In this document: one piece after another, positions 1 through 10,083 of the stretch
How positions within the stretch are numbered: the stretch's first letter is position 1
Layout of the letters: every line of letters begins with the position of its first letter
Assembly (NCBI GenBank): GCA_019119615.1
Contig: DWWQ01000054.1
Location: forward strand, 18,647 to 82,646
DNA: 64,000 nucleotides
Reading direction: 5' to 3'
From: Candidatus Alistipes stercoravium
GTDB taxonomy: Bacteria; Bacteroidota; Bacteroidia; Bacteroidales; Rikenellaceae
Notes under the pieces: model-generated
The model's database searches: none
What the model saw: the letters and a program-made list of their open reading frames with translations, nothing else
Told to the model about the DNA's origin: nothing
Translations under genes and position numbers: made by a program

Positions 1-522
1 GCCGTTCGCCGCGATGTACTCCTCGACGATGCGCATGTTCACGCGTCCGTCGCTGCGGTCCGTCGTTCCGATCACCCGCAGGTCGGGCTTGCGGAACTCG
101 CTCCACGGAAGGTAGATCTCGTCGAGCGAGATGGCCAGTCCGTGCATGCCGTCCTCCGAAACCAGGCAGACGATGCCGCGCACGCCGTCCGCCTCGTACA
201 GATCACCGATCTCATACTGCCGTACGCCCGGAGCCGCCTCCTGCCGCGGTGCGGCGGGCATCAGCGGCGTTGCGGGCACCGACACCTCGTAACGCTCCGT
301 ATCCCCGTTGGCGTAACGGATATAAGCGAGATCCTTGACCGGTACGATGTAGGTCGGACCCTCGGGATAGGAGTATTTCTTGTAACGGACCGTCTCCGTC
401 GATATCTCGAGTACGTTGGCCTCAATCTTCGTGGAGTCCCTCTTGACGATCAGGTCCTGAGCCGAAGCCGTCATCACGCCGCACAACGCGGCAAAGAGCA
501 GGAAAAGCGTTTTTCTCATCAT
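1..522 (-). CDS. Secreted hypothetical protein, C-terminus cut by window edge
   Basis: The reading frame stays open from an ATG at 522 to the left edge, giving 174 codons without a stop. The product starts with a Sec signal peptide (MMRKTLFLLF...TASAQ) and then a 60-residue module with the pattern DLIVKRDSTKIEANVLE and GPTYIVPVKDLAYIRYANGD. The protein at 54834-56024 carries the same module right after its signal peptide (QDVIFKKNGDEIQAKVLK, GPTYVLSLGNVFMVKYENG). The two are therefore paralogues over this domain and differ afterwards. Function is unknown; export to the periplasm or outer membrane is inferred from the signal. A second in-frame ATG at 519 is an equally good start. Confidence 0.75.
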   Translation of the reverse strand, partial: MMRKTLFLLFAALCGVMTASAQDLIVKRDSTKIEANVLEISTETVRYKKYSYPEGPTYIVPVKDLAYIRYANGDTERYEVSVPATPLMPAAPRQEAAPGVRQYEIGDLYEADGVRGIVCLVSEDGMHGLAISLDEIYLPWSEFRKPDLRVIGTTDRSDGRVNMRIVEEYIAANG

Positions 523-598
523 CGCAAAATCTTAATAATCGGGATCCCGCATGCGATCCCCGCGGTTCCGGACAAGCGGACGCCGATTTATAATAGGA

Positions 599-606
599 CA
601 AATGTA
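599..606 (-). promoter_or_regulatory. Bacteroidetes -7 box (TACATTTG)
   Basis: The minus strand reads TACATTTG, matching TAnnTTTG, 77 bases before the start at 522. It is arranged divergently with the ftsY box at 631-638. I see no clear -33 TTTG. Confidence 0.4.
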
Positions 607-630
607 ACGTTTTTTTTGAAACTTTCTTGC

Positions 631-638
631 TATCTTTG
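631..638 (+). promoter_or_regulatory. Bacteroidetes -7 box upstream of ftsY (TATCTTTG)
   Basis: TATCTTTG matches TAnnTTTG and lies 20 bases before the ftsY ATG. This short leader supports the start at 658 rather than the in-frame ATG 516 bases upstream. Confidence 0.55.
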
Positions 639-657
639 CCCTATAAAAGCTGATAAA

Positions 658-1642
<985 letters not shown>

Positions 1643-1656
<14 letters not shown>

Positions 1657-2959
1657 CGTCATCACCCTCGGCTGTTCGAAGAACACCGTGGACTCGGAGC
1701 ACCTGATGGCCCGCCTGGCCGCCGCGGGTTACAGCGTCGTCTTCGACAGCGACCGCACGGACGCCAAGACCGTGGTCATCAACACCTGCGGCTTCATCGG
1801 CGACGCCAAGCAGGAGTCCATCGACATGATCCTGCGTGCGGCGGCCGCCAAGCGCGCCGGAAAGATCGAGCATCTGTTCGTCATCGGCTGCCTCTCGGAG
1901 CGCTATGCCGACGAGCTGCGTACCGAAATTCCCGAGGTGGACGACTACTTCGGCGCCCGCACCTGGGAGGGCATCATCCGCGCCCTGGGGGCCTCGGAGG
2001 ATCCCGCACTGGAGACCGAGCGTCTGCTGACCACCCCGCGCCACTACGCCTACCTGAAGATCTCCGAGGGCTGCAACTGGAAGTGCGGCTACTGCGCCAT
2101 CCCGCTGATCCGCGGGCCGCACGTCTCGGTTCCGATGGAGGAGCTCGAGGCCGAAGCCCGGAAACTCGCCGCCGAGGGCGTCCGCGAACTGATCGTCATC
2201 GCCCAGGACACGACCTACTACGGCCTCGACCTCTACGGGCGCCGCATGCTCGGCGAGCTGCTGCGACGCCTCTGCCGCATCGAGGGGATCGCGTGGATCC
2301 GCCTCCACTACGCCTACCCGGCCGCCTTCCCCGACGACGTGATCGAGGTGATGGCCTCCGAGCCCAAGATCTGCAAATACCTCGACATACCCTTCCAGCA
2401 CATCTCCGACGCCCAGCTCACGGCCATGCACCGCCGCCACACGAAGGCCGAGGCGATGAAGCTCATCGGCCGCCTGCGCGGGGCGATTCCCGACCTTGCG
2501 CTACGCACGACTCTGCTCGTGGGTTATCCGGGAGAGACGGAGGCCGACTTTACGGAACTGCTCGACTTTGTCCGCGAGGTGCGTTTCGACCGTCTCGGGG
2601 TCTTCGCCTACTCCGAGGAGGAGGGGACCTATTCGGCCTGCGAGCTGCACGACGACATACCCGAGGACCTCAAGCAGGAGCGCGTCGAGCGGATCATGGC
2701 CCTGCAGAACGGCATCTCGCTCGAGAACAACCGCCGCCGCGTGGGACGCACCGAACGGGTGCTGATCGACTCGCGGCAGGGCGACTTCTACGTCGGACGC
2801 ACGCAGTACGACTCGCCCGAAGTCGATCAGGAAATCCTCATCCCGGCCGACGAACGGCGCCTGCTGCGCGGGCACTTCTACGACGTACGGATCACCTCGG
2901 CCGCCGACTACGACCTTTACGGAACGGTCGTGGCAAAACCCCGCACGGCACATCGGTAG
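1643..2959 (+). CDS. rimO: Ribosomal protein uS12 methylthiotransferase RimO
   Basis: RimO is a radical-SAM enzyme that adds a methylthio group to the conserved aspartate of ribosomal protein S12. The product has 438 residues. The N-terminal UPF0004 domain has cluster cysteines C11, C49 and C83. The radical SAM domain carries CNWKCGYC (C144, C148, C151), and a C-terminal TRAM domain is present. The N-terminal pattern TLGCSKNTVDSE is typical of RimO rather than MiaB. I chose the ATG at 1643, inside the end of ftsY, because the protein begins MRKINVITLGC as family members do; an ATG at 1628 would add five residues. ftsY-rimO is a common Bacteroidetes pair. Confidence 0.95.
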
Positions 2960-3011
2960 GCGCATCGTACGGCATCATGCAGAAATGGGGCAAAAGCAAC
3001 TCTTTGCCTCA

Positions 3012-3047
3012 TTTTTTTGTTTTTTACCGATCCTTTTCGTACCTTTG
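3012..3047 (+). promoter_or_regulatory. Promoter for the zap/6S/rny cluster
   Basis: A -33 element ending in TTTG (3016-3019) is followed after exactly 20 bases by a -7 box TACCTTTG (3040-3047). This is the standard Bacteroidetes sigma-ABfr layout. The box is 30 bases before the coiled-coil gene at 3078. Confidence 0.65.
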
Positions 3048-3077
3048 AGTGGTTAATAGGAACTTCTCCCGAGGAGC

Positions 3078-3404
3078 ATGGCCGACAAAAGCGTGATAAC
3101 GAACCTCGAAGCCCGTGTAGGGCGACTGATCGAAGAGCATCGGCGGCTCTCCGGACTCTGCTCCGAGCTGACCCGGGAGCGGGATTCGCTGCGGGCCGAG
3201 AAACGCTCGCTTGAGGAGCGCGTCCGCGAACTGGATGCCCAGGTAGGACGCATGCAGCTGGCCGAAGGCCTTGCGGGAGGAGGTACGAACCGAGAGAAGG
3301 CGCGGGCACGCGTAAACCGTCTTATGCGGGAGGTGGACAAGTGCATCGCGCTCGTGGGACAGTCGCAGACCGACCCGACCCCGGAAAAGCCGAAGGCCCA
3401 ATAA
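3078..3404 (+). CDS. Small coiled-coil protein, ZapB-like, upstream of zapA
   Basis: A 108-residue protein with no signal peptide. Residues about 5-65 form an uninterrupted heptad-rich coiled coil (NLEARVGRLIEEHRRL, LTRERDSLRAEKRSLEERV). A Gly-rich break and a second short helix (VNRLMREVDKCIALV) follow, ending in a Pro/Lys tail. Size, fold and position just upstream of zapA resemble the coiled-coil proteins often found beside zapA in Bacteroidetes and, in general form, E. coli ZapB. A role at the Z-ring is inferred from context only. Confidence 0.75.
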   Translation: MADKSVITNLEARVGRLIEEHRRLSGLCSELTRERDSLRAEKRSLEERVRELDAQVGRMQLAEGLAGGGTNREKARARVNRLMREVDKCIALVGQSQTDPTPEKPKAQ

Positions 3405-3440
3405 GGCCGGAGCCCAAGAAAGGGGCGACAAACGAGGACC

Positions 3441-3570
3441 CGGCAAGGGAGAGAGAAACCCTGACAGGAGAGAGAAGACCCAGCAAGGGAGAGTAGACCC
3501 CCGGCAGAAGGGAAGAAGCCCGGCAAGGGAGAGAGAAACCCCGGCAGAAGGGAGGAACCCCGGCAAGGGA
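3441..3570 (+). repeat. 40-bp purine-rich tandem repeat in the zapB-like/zapA gap
   Basis: The decamer CGGCAAGGGA (CAGCAAGGGA in copy 2) starts at 3441, 3481, 3521 and 3561, a strict 40-bp period with three full units and a partial fourth. Half-units also recur at 20 bp: CTGACAGGAG at 3461, CCGGCAGAAG at 3501 and 3541. A 22-bp segment at 3439-3460 is repeated exactly at 3519-3540. The period is not a multiple of three, so a single peptide repeat is unlikely. The rest of the 281-bp gap is also purine-rich and holds nothing else I recognise. Confidence 0.85.
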
Positions 3571-3685
3571 AGCCGAAGCGACAAACCGCGGAAGTGCGGG
3601 CCGGAAACAAAAGAATGCGGAGGGCCCGACGCAAGAGGACGCAAGAGACGAAAAAGAGGAAGGCAGAATAAACGAACGAAAAAAC

Positions 3686-3985
3686 ATGGCAAAGCAGGCG
3701 ATCACACTCAAGATAGCAGGAAAGAGCTACCCGTTCCAGATCGAGAGCGGCAAAGAGGAGATGTACCGTCTGGCCGAGCGCGAGGTGAACAGTTACCTCA
3801 CCTTGATCAAGCAACAGAATATCCGCAACTGGACCGATCAGGACTACCTGTCGATGACCGCGCTGAAATTTGCCATCGCCAATGTCGGCATGCGGCAGAG
3901 CCGCGAACTCGACAGCGAAGACCTCCGCAGGCTCGAGGCGATCGGAGAGGAGATAGACTCTTGCCTCAACGATCCGACCCGCTGA
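3686..3985 (+). CDS. zapA: Cell division protein ZapA
   Basis: ZapA binds FtsZ and cross-links protofilaments in the Z-ring. The 99-residue product has the ZapA layout: an N-terminal beta-rich globular part (ITLKIAGKSYPFQIESGKE, then YRLAEREVNSYL), a central helix (YLSMTALKFAIANVG) and a charged C-terminal helix for dimerisation. A coiled-coil partner lies upstream across the repeat region, and an RNA gene and rny follow. Length is typical. Confidence 0.88.
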   Translation: MAKQAITLKIAGKSYPFQIESGKEEMYRLAEREVNSYLTLIKQQNIRNWTDQDYLSMTALKFAIANVGMRQSRELDSEDLRRLEAIGEEIDSCLNDPTR

Positions 3986-4099
3986 CTCCGGCCAAAGATC
4001 GGAAGCACAGACGGCGGAAAGGGACCGTCGGCCGGGAATACCGGCGCGCCGCCCGCAAAAGAGAAGGTTCTTTTACATAATTATAAAGGAAAAATCTAC

Positions 4100-4300
4100 C
4101 CGCATAGATTCCTTAAAGCTTTGCGAAACTGAACACTTATTACATTGGGGCAACTCACGACGCCTCAAAATCAGGCCTTACTACCCTTCGGGGGAGTGCG
4201 CTCCGGCGCACCGTTGGAAGATTGCGATTGTCGGAGCCCCCACACCTGACAATCTTGCAGATTCGTCAAACGAGAGTAAGGAATCCTATGCGGTTTTTTT
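4100..4300 (+). ncRNA. ssrS: Structured RNA, probable 6S RNA (ssrS)
   Basis: The 363-bp gap between zapA and rny holds two arms about 160 bases apart that are almost perfectly complementary: CCGCATAGATTCCTTA (4100-4115) and TAAGGAATCCTATGCGG (4277-4293), 16 pairs with one bulged base. A run of seven T follows (4294-4300). The interior contains local hairpins, for example GATTGTC/GACAATC around 4223-4254. A 200-nt RNA closed by a long terminal stem that doubles as a terminator, directly after zapA, matches 6S RNA, which sits beside zapA in many bacteria. Family assignment is inferred from position and architecture. The 5' end could lie some bases upstream, and no strict TAnnTTTG box is visible. 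Confidence 0.65.
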
Positions 4301-4348
4301 GTGATACCATTGAAAACCCCATAATAAAAACAAAAAAAACGACAAACG

Positions 4349-5896
4349 ATGAATAGCATCATTTTGACTGCCTGCATCTCCGCGGTGGTCGCCGTTGCGG
4401 TCTATGCGGTCGTTACGAACCTCATAGCCAAGACGTCGATCCGCAAGCGCCGCGAAGCCGCCATCAAGGAGGCCGAGGCCGAAGGGGAGATGATCAAGAA
4501 GGAGCGCATCCTTCAGGCCAAGGAGAAGTTCATACAACTCAAGAGCGAATACGACCGTCAGGTCAATGAGCGGAACCAGAAGATCGCCCAGAGCGAGCAG
4601 CGCGCCAAGCAGATCGAGCAGAACCTCCAGAACAAGGAGCGCGACCTGGACGGCCGCATCCGCGAAAACGACCGGCTCAAGGATCAGCTGCAGAACCAGC
4701 TGCAGATCCTCGAACACAAGAAGGAGGAGGTCGATCAGATGCAGCGCGAGCAAAACCTCCGCCTCGAACAGATCTCGGGCATGAGTTCCGAGGAGGCAAA
4801 GAACATTCTGGTCGAGAACATGAAGGCCGAGGCGAAGACCGAAGCCGCCGCCTACATCAACGAGACGATCGAGGAGGCGAAGATGACCGCCTCGAAGGAG
4901 GCCAAGCGGATCATCGTGGCCTCGATCCAGCGCGTAGCGACCGAGACGGCCATCGAGAATGCCGTAACGGTCTTCAACATCGAGAGCGACGAGGTCAAGG
5001 GCCGCATCATCGGCCGCGAAGGCCGCAACATCCGCGCCCTGGAGGCCGCCACGGGCATCGAGATCATCGTCGATGACACCCCCGAGGCGATTATCCTCTC
5101 GGGGTTCGATCCCGTGCGCCGCGAAATCGCCCGTCTGGCCCTGCACCAGCTCGTAACCGACGGACGTATCCACCCGGCACGCATCGAGGAGGTCGTCGCC
5201 AAGGTCCAGAAGCAGATCGAGGAGGAGATCGTCGAGGTCGGCAAGCGCACGGCCATCGACCTGGGTATCCACGGCCTGCATCCCGAGATGATCCGCCTGA
5301 TCGGCAAGATGAAATACCGCTCCTCCTACGGCCAGAACCTCCTGCAGCACGCCCGTGAAACGGCGAACCTCGCAGGCATCATGGCCGCCGAGCTGGGTCT
5401 GAATCCCAAGGTGGCACGCCGCGCCGGCCTGCTGCACGATATCGGCAAGGTGCCCGACGACGAGCCCGAACTGCCGCACGCTATCATCGGCATGAAGCTC
5501 GCCGAGAAATACAAGGAGAAGGCCGAGGTCTGCAACGCCATCGGCGCCCACCACGACGAGGTGGAGATGACCTCGCTCATCGCACCGATCATCCAGGTCT
5601 GCGACGCCATCTCGGGAGCGCGCCCGGGTGCCCGCCGCGAGGTGGTCGAGAGCTACATCAAGCGCCTGAAGGAGATGGAGGACATCGCCCTCTCGTATCC
5701 CGGCGTCGTGAAGACCTACGCCATCCAGGCCGGCCGCGAGCTGCGCGTGATCGTCGGCGCCGACAAACTCTCGGATCAGGAGTCGGAGAGCCTCTCGCAC
5801 GATATCGCCAAGAAGATCCAGGACGAGATGACCTATCCCGGCCAGGTGAAGATCACGGTCATCCGCGAAACCCGCGCCGTGGCCTACGCCAAGTAG
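4349..5896 (+). CDS. rny: Ribonuclease Y
   Basis: RNase Y is a membrane-anchored endoribonuclease that starts mRNA decay. The 515-residue product has one N-terminal transmembrane helix (residues about 4-26). A long charged coiled coil (30-200) follows, then a KH RNA-binding domain with [10 protein letters not shown] at 218-227. The metal-dependent HD domain has H363-D364 in LLHDIGK, and the family C-terminus closes the protein. All catalytic features are present and length is usual. It follows zapA and the structured RNA, an arrangement I associate with Bacteroidetes, and ends at a strong terminator. Confidence 0.95.
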   Translation: MNSIILTACISAVVAVAVYAVVTNLIAKTSIRKRREAAIKEAEAEGEMIKKERILQAKEKFIQLKSEYDRQVNERNQKIAQSEQRAKQIEQNLQNKERDLDGRIRENDRLKDQLQNQLQILEHKKEEVDQMQREQNLRLEQISGMSSEEAKNILVENMKAEAKTEAAAYINETIEEAKMTASKEAKRIIVASIQRVATETAIENAVTVFNIESDEVKGRIIGREGRNIRALEAATGIEIIVDDTPEAIILSGFDPVRREIARLALHQLVTDGRIHPARIEEVVAKVQKQIEEEIVEVGKRTAIDLGIHGLHPEMIRLIGKMKYRSSYGQNLLQHARETANLAGIMAAELGLNPKVARRAGLLHDIGKVPDDEPELPHAIIGMKLAEKYKEKAEVCNAIGAHHDEVEMTSLIAPIIQVCDAISGARPGARREVVESYIKRLKEMEDIALSYPGVVKTYAIQAGRELRVIVGADKLSDQESESLSHDIAKKIQDEMTYPGQVKITVIRETRAVAYAK

Positions 5897-5919
5897 CCCG
5901 CGATCCGGAACCGCATGAC

Positions 5920-5954
5920 AAAGCCCCGTCCCTGCGCTGCAGGGACGGGGCTTT
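5920..5954 (+). terminator. Intrinsic terminator after rny
   Basis: A 16-bp perfect stem, AAAGCCCCGTCCCTGC with its complement (5920-5935 and 5939-5954), has a 3-base loop. The stem ends in TTT, and a weakly T-rich stretch follows. Confidence 0.8.
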
Positions 5955-6091
5955 ACCTATTTATATAACAAACCTCGGAGAGATATTTTGTAACCGAAAC
6001 ATGCACGCTTTGTAACAGCGGGAAACCGCTTCGTCATACGGACGAAACAGGAATGGGGCACCTTTGCGGCGTGAAATCAAGTGTTGTTACG

Positions 6092-8764
6092 ATGCAAAAA
6101 GCCACGCTGCTTCTTCTGATGCTGCTCTTCGGCGCCCGCGCCGCCTTCGCCGCAGACCTCAAGGGCCGAATTCTCGACCGATCGACCGGCGAACCGCTCG
6201 TCGGCGCCACGATCCTCCTCTCGGGGACGACACAGGGCACGACGACCGACGCTGCGGGAGCCTTCGAAATGAACCTTCCCGAGGGCACGCACACGCTCAC
6301 CGTCTCCTACATCTCCTACCTCACGCAACAGGTCGAGGTCCGGATTCCCGCCGCAGACGAGCCGCTTACGATCGAACTTGCACCCGACACGCAGACCCTC
6401 CAGTCGGTTACGGTCAAGGGGCGCCGGAACCTCGAATCGGAACGCAGCCTCCAGACCGACCGCATCGCCTCGAACGTGGCGATCGAGAACATGGGCGCCC
6501 GCGAAATGTCGCTCAAAGGGATCTCGAACGTCCAGGAGGGCGTCAGGAAGATCACCGGCATCTCCATCGCCTCGGCCGGACAGCTCATCGTCCGCGGTCT
6601 GGGCGACCGTTACAGCATCACGACCCTCAACGGACAGCCCATTGCCTCGCCCAACCCCGACAACAAGCTCATCCCGCTCGACATCTTCCCCTCGTCCGTC
6701 GTCCGCAACATCACCGTGAGCAAGGTCTACGAGGTGAGCTCCTACGCCGACTACTCTGGCGCGCACATCGACATCGACACCAAGGAGAATACCGGCGAGG
6801 ATTTCTTCACGGCCGACTTCCACATCGGCGGGCGCCTCAACACCCTCGGGCAGGCCTTCTACCGCATGGACCACCGCTCGCTCTTCACACAGCCGACGGT
6901 CGATGCGCGCGCCATGAACGGCACGCTCGCGGAGTTCCGCCAGCGGGTCGTCGAGAAGGATATCTTCGACACGGACTTCACGGTCCGCAAACAGACGGCG
7001 CTCCCGACGCTCGGGGGCAACCTGGCCTGGAGCCGCAACCTGCGCGTCGGCAACCAGACGTTGAGCCTGCTGGCTTCGGGAGGCATGAGCAACGACCAAC
7101 AGACGATGCGCGACGCCGAATTCCGGCTGCTCGAAGCCACGGGAACCGTAACGGACGACTACACCTATGACAGCTATGCAAGTGAACTGAAAATTGCGGC
7201 TCTGGCGAGTCTGGGCATCACCCTGCGCGAGGCCGACCGCATCAGTTACACTTTCTTCTATGCCCGCAACGCCATCGACACCTACATGCGCCGCGAGGGC
7301 TACGACCAGGAGGACCACCACCTGATCGGCAGCAACGACGTGCTGCATGTCTACAAGCTGATGACCCACCAGATCAACGGCACGCACGTCTTCGGCCCGC
7401 AGTGGAAACTGCGCTGGAGCGGCTCCTATTCGGGCACCTCGTCCGACGAACCCGACCGCCGGCAGGTAATGTTCCGCAAGATGGACGACGGGTCGCTCAC
7501 GCTGTTCAAGCTCAACCGTCAGGAGACGATGCGTTACTTCGGTGTGCTGGACGAGCGGGAGTGGAACGCCCATGCCGCGACGGACTTCCGTTTCGGACGC
7601 GAGAACCTGCTCACGGTCGGCCTCTCCTGCAAGGACAAGAGCCGCAACTACGCCGGCACCCGCTTCTACTACGACCTGACGGCCCTTACGCCGCAGATCG
7701 ACGACATCTACGACACGGACGGCTACCTCAACTTCGTAAATGTCGCCAACGGACAGATCGTCATCGACCGCCAGAACCAGCCCAAGGACCGCTACGACGC
7801 CGGCAACCGCATCCTCGCCGGATACGTCTCGATAGACCTCCACCCCACCGACGCGCTGCTCATCAATGCCGGCCTGCGCTACGAGCAGTCCGAGCAGTGG
7901 GTGGACTATGCCAACGACCAGAGCCTCCGCGAGCGGCGCACGATCGACAAGGGCGACCTCTTCCCGGCGCTGAACATCCGCTACACGCTCCGCGAAGGGC
8001 AGCAGCTGCGTCTGGCCGCCTCGCGCACGATCACGCGCCCTTCGTTCATCGAAATGGCCCCGTTCCTCTACCAGGAGTCCTACGGATCGCTGCAGCTGCG
8101 CGGTAACGAGGCGCTGCTCAACAGCTACAACTACAACCTCGACCTGCGCTACGAGCGGCTCAACCGCCGGGGCGACCTCTTCTCCGTAACGGCCTACTAC
8201 AAGTTCCTCGACGAGCCGATCGAGCGCGTGCAGATGCTCTCGGGCGGTGCCGCCGTGCACACCTTCCGCAATGCTGACAACGGCATGGCCGCCGGTGTGG
8301 AGATCGAGTTCCGCAAGGCGCTCACCGAGGAGCTGCGCCTCGGGGTGAACGGCTCCTGCATGTACACGAACGTCAAGCTGCCCGACGGCGGCGTCTACAC
8401 CAACAAGGAGCGGGCCCTGCAGGGCGCCTCGCCCTACCTGGCCAATGCCGACATCACCTGGTCGCCGCGCCTGGGCGGAGAGCGGCAGCTCAACCTGGCG
8501 CTGCTCTACAACCTCCAGGGTCCGCGCATCCATGCCGTGGGTATCTCGGGACTGGGCGACGTGAAGCAGCTCCCCGTACACACGCTCAACTTCACGGCCT
8601 CCTACCGTTTCAGCCGCTGCGCCGAGATCAAGGCCCGGTTCACCGACCTGCTGAACCGCGCGATCGTCTTCGAGCAGGAAGTGCCGCAGAAAGACCGCAC
8701 CGTCGAGGTCGAGCGCTACCGCACGGGCATCGGTTTCGAGGTCGGCATGAACCTCAAATTCTGA
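6092..8764 (+). CDS. TonB-dependent outer-membrane receptor with carboxypeptidase-like N-domain
   Basis: An 890-residue outer-membrane importer. Signal peptide MQKATLLLLMLLFGARAAFA is followed by a carboxypeptidase-regulatory-like domain (about 23-105: GRILDRSTGEPLVGATILL, GTTTDAAGAFEM). The plug (about 115-225) contains RGLGDRYSITTLNGQP and IDIFPSSVVRNITVSK-like segments. A large beta barrel ends in MNLKF with a C-terminal aromatic residue. I start at 6092 because this ATG opens the signal peptide; the ATG at 6053 adds a non-signal leader and lies upstream of a box-like CACCTTTG (6059-6066). No SusD homologue is adjacent. The partner is the lipoprotein gene 37 bases downstream. The substrate cannot be read from sequence. 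Confidence 0.92.
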   Translation: MQKATLLLLMLLFGARAAFAADLKGRILDRSTGEPLVGATILLSGTTQGTTTDAAGAFEMNLPEGTHTLTVSYISYLTQQVEVRIPAADEPLTIELAPDTQTLQSVTVKGRRNLESERSLQTDRIASNVAIENMGAREMSLKGISNVQEGVRKITGISIASAGQLIVRGLGDRYSITTLNGQPIASPNPDNKLIPLDIFPSSVVRNITVSKVYEVSSYADYSGAHIDIDTKENTGEDFFTADFHIGGRLNTLGQAFYRMDHRSLFTQPTVDARAMNGTLAEFRQRVVEKDIFDTDFTVRKQTALPTLGGNLAWSRNLRVGNQTLSLLASGGMSNDQQTMRDAEFRLLEATGTVTDDYTYDSYASELKIAALASLGITLREADRISYTFFYARNAIDTYMRREGYDQEDHHLIGSNDVLHVYKLMTHQINGTHVFGPQWKLRWSGSYSGTSSDEPDRRQVMFRKMDDGSLTLFKLNRQETMRYFGVLDEREWNAHAATDFRFGRENLLTVGLSCKDKSRNYAGTRFYYDLTALTPQIDDIYDTDGYLNFVNVANGQIVIDRQNQPKDRYDAGNRILAGYVSIDLHPTDALLINAGLRYEQSEQWVDYANDQSLRERRTIDKGDLFPALNIRYTLREGQQLRLAASRTITRPSFIEMAPFLYQESYGSLQLRGNEALLNSYNYNLDLRYERLNRRGDLFSVTAYYKFLDEPIERVQMLSGGAAVHTFRNADNGMAAGVEIEFRKALTEELRLGVNGSCMYTNVKLPDGGVYTNKERALQGASPYLANADITWSPRLGGERQLNLALLYNLQGPRIHAVGISGLGDVKQLPVHTLNFTASYRFSRCAEIKARFTDLLNRAIVFEQEVPQKDRTVEVERYRTGIGFEVGMNLKF

Positions 8765-8801
8765 CACACGCACACATTCAATCCCTCAATTTTCACGCAA
8801 C

Positions 8802-10022
8802 ATGAAAACGTATTGGAAACTTCTGGCAGTCCTGACTGCCGCCGGCGCACTCTTCTGCACGGCCTGCAACAACGACGACGAAAACGGAGGCGCACCCTCC
8901 CTCGAAGGCGAGATCGCCTCGGGAGCGACCCTCGAAGGCAACATCACGAAAGATGCCTACCTGCTCCAGAACGGAACCTATCGGTTGAGCGGCGGCGTAC
9001 ACGTCAAGGCCGGCGCCACGCTCCACATCGCACCGGGTGTGAACATCATAGCGGTCGATGACGACAAGGTGGACTACATCCTCATCGAGCAGGGTGCCCG
9101 AATCGACGCACAGGGCACGGCCTCCTCGCCGATCGTCATGACAAGCGAAAAGAAGTCGGCCGGAGCCTGGGGCGGCCTGCACATTTGCGGCTATGCCCAC
9201 ACCAACGCCGGCACGGGCGTTCTCTCGGAGATCGGCAACGCCCCCTACGGCGGCAGCAACGACGCCGACAACTCGGGCACGCTGCGTTACGTCCGTCTCG
9301 AATATACGGGTTACGCCTTCGACGAGGAGCACGAGGCCAACGGCATCTCGTTCTACGGCGTGGGCAACGGCACGACGGTCGAGTACCTGCAGGCCTACAA
9401 GGGTTCGGACGACGGTTTCGAGTTCTTCGGCGGCTCGGTCAATATCCGCTACATGGTCGCAACGAGCTGCTCGGACGACTCCTTCGACTGGACCGAGGGC
9501 TGGAACGGCCGCGGACAGTTCCTCGTCGCCTGGCAGGATGCCGGCGTGGGTTATGACTGCGACTGCCTGATGGAGTGCGACAACAACGGCAACAACTTCG
9601 CCGCCACGCCCGTCGCCCATCCGGTACTGACGAACCTGACGCTTGTCGGCAATGGCTCCGACTCGCAGGGCGTACGTCTGCGCGCCGGCACGCAGGTCGA
9701 GATCTCGAACGCCATCGTAACGGGCAAGACGAAGTGCATCACCGTGGAGACCTCGGAGACCGAGACGGCCCTGAAAGAGGGAGTTTCCAAACTCGAATAT
9801 GTCTCGATGAGCTCTGAACTCAACTCGAAGGAGGGCATCTACACGAACAACCTGTTCCTCGGAGGCAGCCACAACAGCACCGACTACACGAATACGCTCA
9901 CGGGCAACTACGTCGGCACGATCGACGGCGGCAAGACGCTCTCCGACAGCTTCTTCACCGCAGCACCCTATCGGGGAGCCGTGCCCGCGGACAACGACTG
10001 GACCCGCGGCTGGACGCTCTGA
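8802..10022 (+). CDS. Surface lipoprotein, beta-helix-like, partner of the TonB receptor
   Basis: A 406-residue lipoprotein. Signal MKTYWKLLAVLTAAGALFCTAC is followed by NNDDEN, acidic residues just after the lipidated Cys22 that resemble a Bacteroidetes surface-export signal. The body is rich in Gly, Asn and short beta repeats (GNITKDAYLLQNGTYRLSGG, VHVKAGATLHIAPGVNI), like right-handed parallel beta-helix proteins. No pectate-lyase catalytic triad is evident. A cysteine cluster, YDCDCLMECDNN, lies around residue 253. It is probably co-transcribed with the receptor and may bind or capture its ligand. Ligand unknown. Confidence 0.8.
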   Translation: MKTYWKLLAVLTAAGALFCTACNNDDENGGAPSLEGEIASGATLEGNITKDAYLLQNGTYRLSGGVHVKAGATLHIAPGVNIIAVDDDKVDYILIEQGARIDAQGTASSPIVMTSEKKSAGAWGGLHICGYAHTNAGTGVLSEIGNAPYGGSNDADNSGTLRYVRLEYTGYAFDEEHEANGISFYGVGNGTTVEYLQAYKGSDDGFEFFGGSVNIRYMVATSCSDDSFDWTEGWNGRGQFLVAWQDAGVGYDCDCLMECDNNGNNFAATPVAHPVLTNLTLVGNGSDSQGVRLRAGTQVEISNAIVTGKTKCITVETSETETALKEGVSKLEYVSMSSELNSKEGIYTNNLFLGGSHNSTDYTNTLTGNYVGTIDGGKTLSDSFFTAAPYRGAVPADNDWTRGWTL

Positions 10023-10049
10023 CGGCAACCGCGGCAATCCACCGATCCG

Positions 10050-10083
10050 ACGGCCTGCACATCCGATGTGCGGGCCGTTTTTG
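10050..10083 (+). terminator. Intrinsic terminator between convergent genes
   Basis: Stem ACGGCC-TGCACAT paired with ATGTGCG-GGCCGT (10050-10062 and 10066-10078) is followed by TTTTT. It ends the TonB/lipoprotein transcript just before the stop codon of the convergent DUF6064 gene. Confidence 0.75.

Noticed and set aside
142..657. Long N-terminal extension of ftsY
   Set aside because: Runs antisense through the left-edge gene and the promoter boxes; FtsY proper begins at 658.
3441..3570. CRISPR-like periodic repeat
   Set aside because: Units are contiguous and diverged, with no unique spacers and no cas genes.
3406..3690. Plus-strand frame open through the tandem repeat
   Set aside because: No start codon near its beginning, very Arg/Gly/Lys-rich, and each 40-bp unit changes frame, so no constant peptide repeat.
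3024..3814. Overlapping open frames on the minus strand across the tandem repeat
   Set aside because: Leu/Pro/Ser-rich product with no known motif, antisense to two supported genes; the 40-bp unit shifts frame at each copy.
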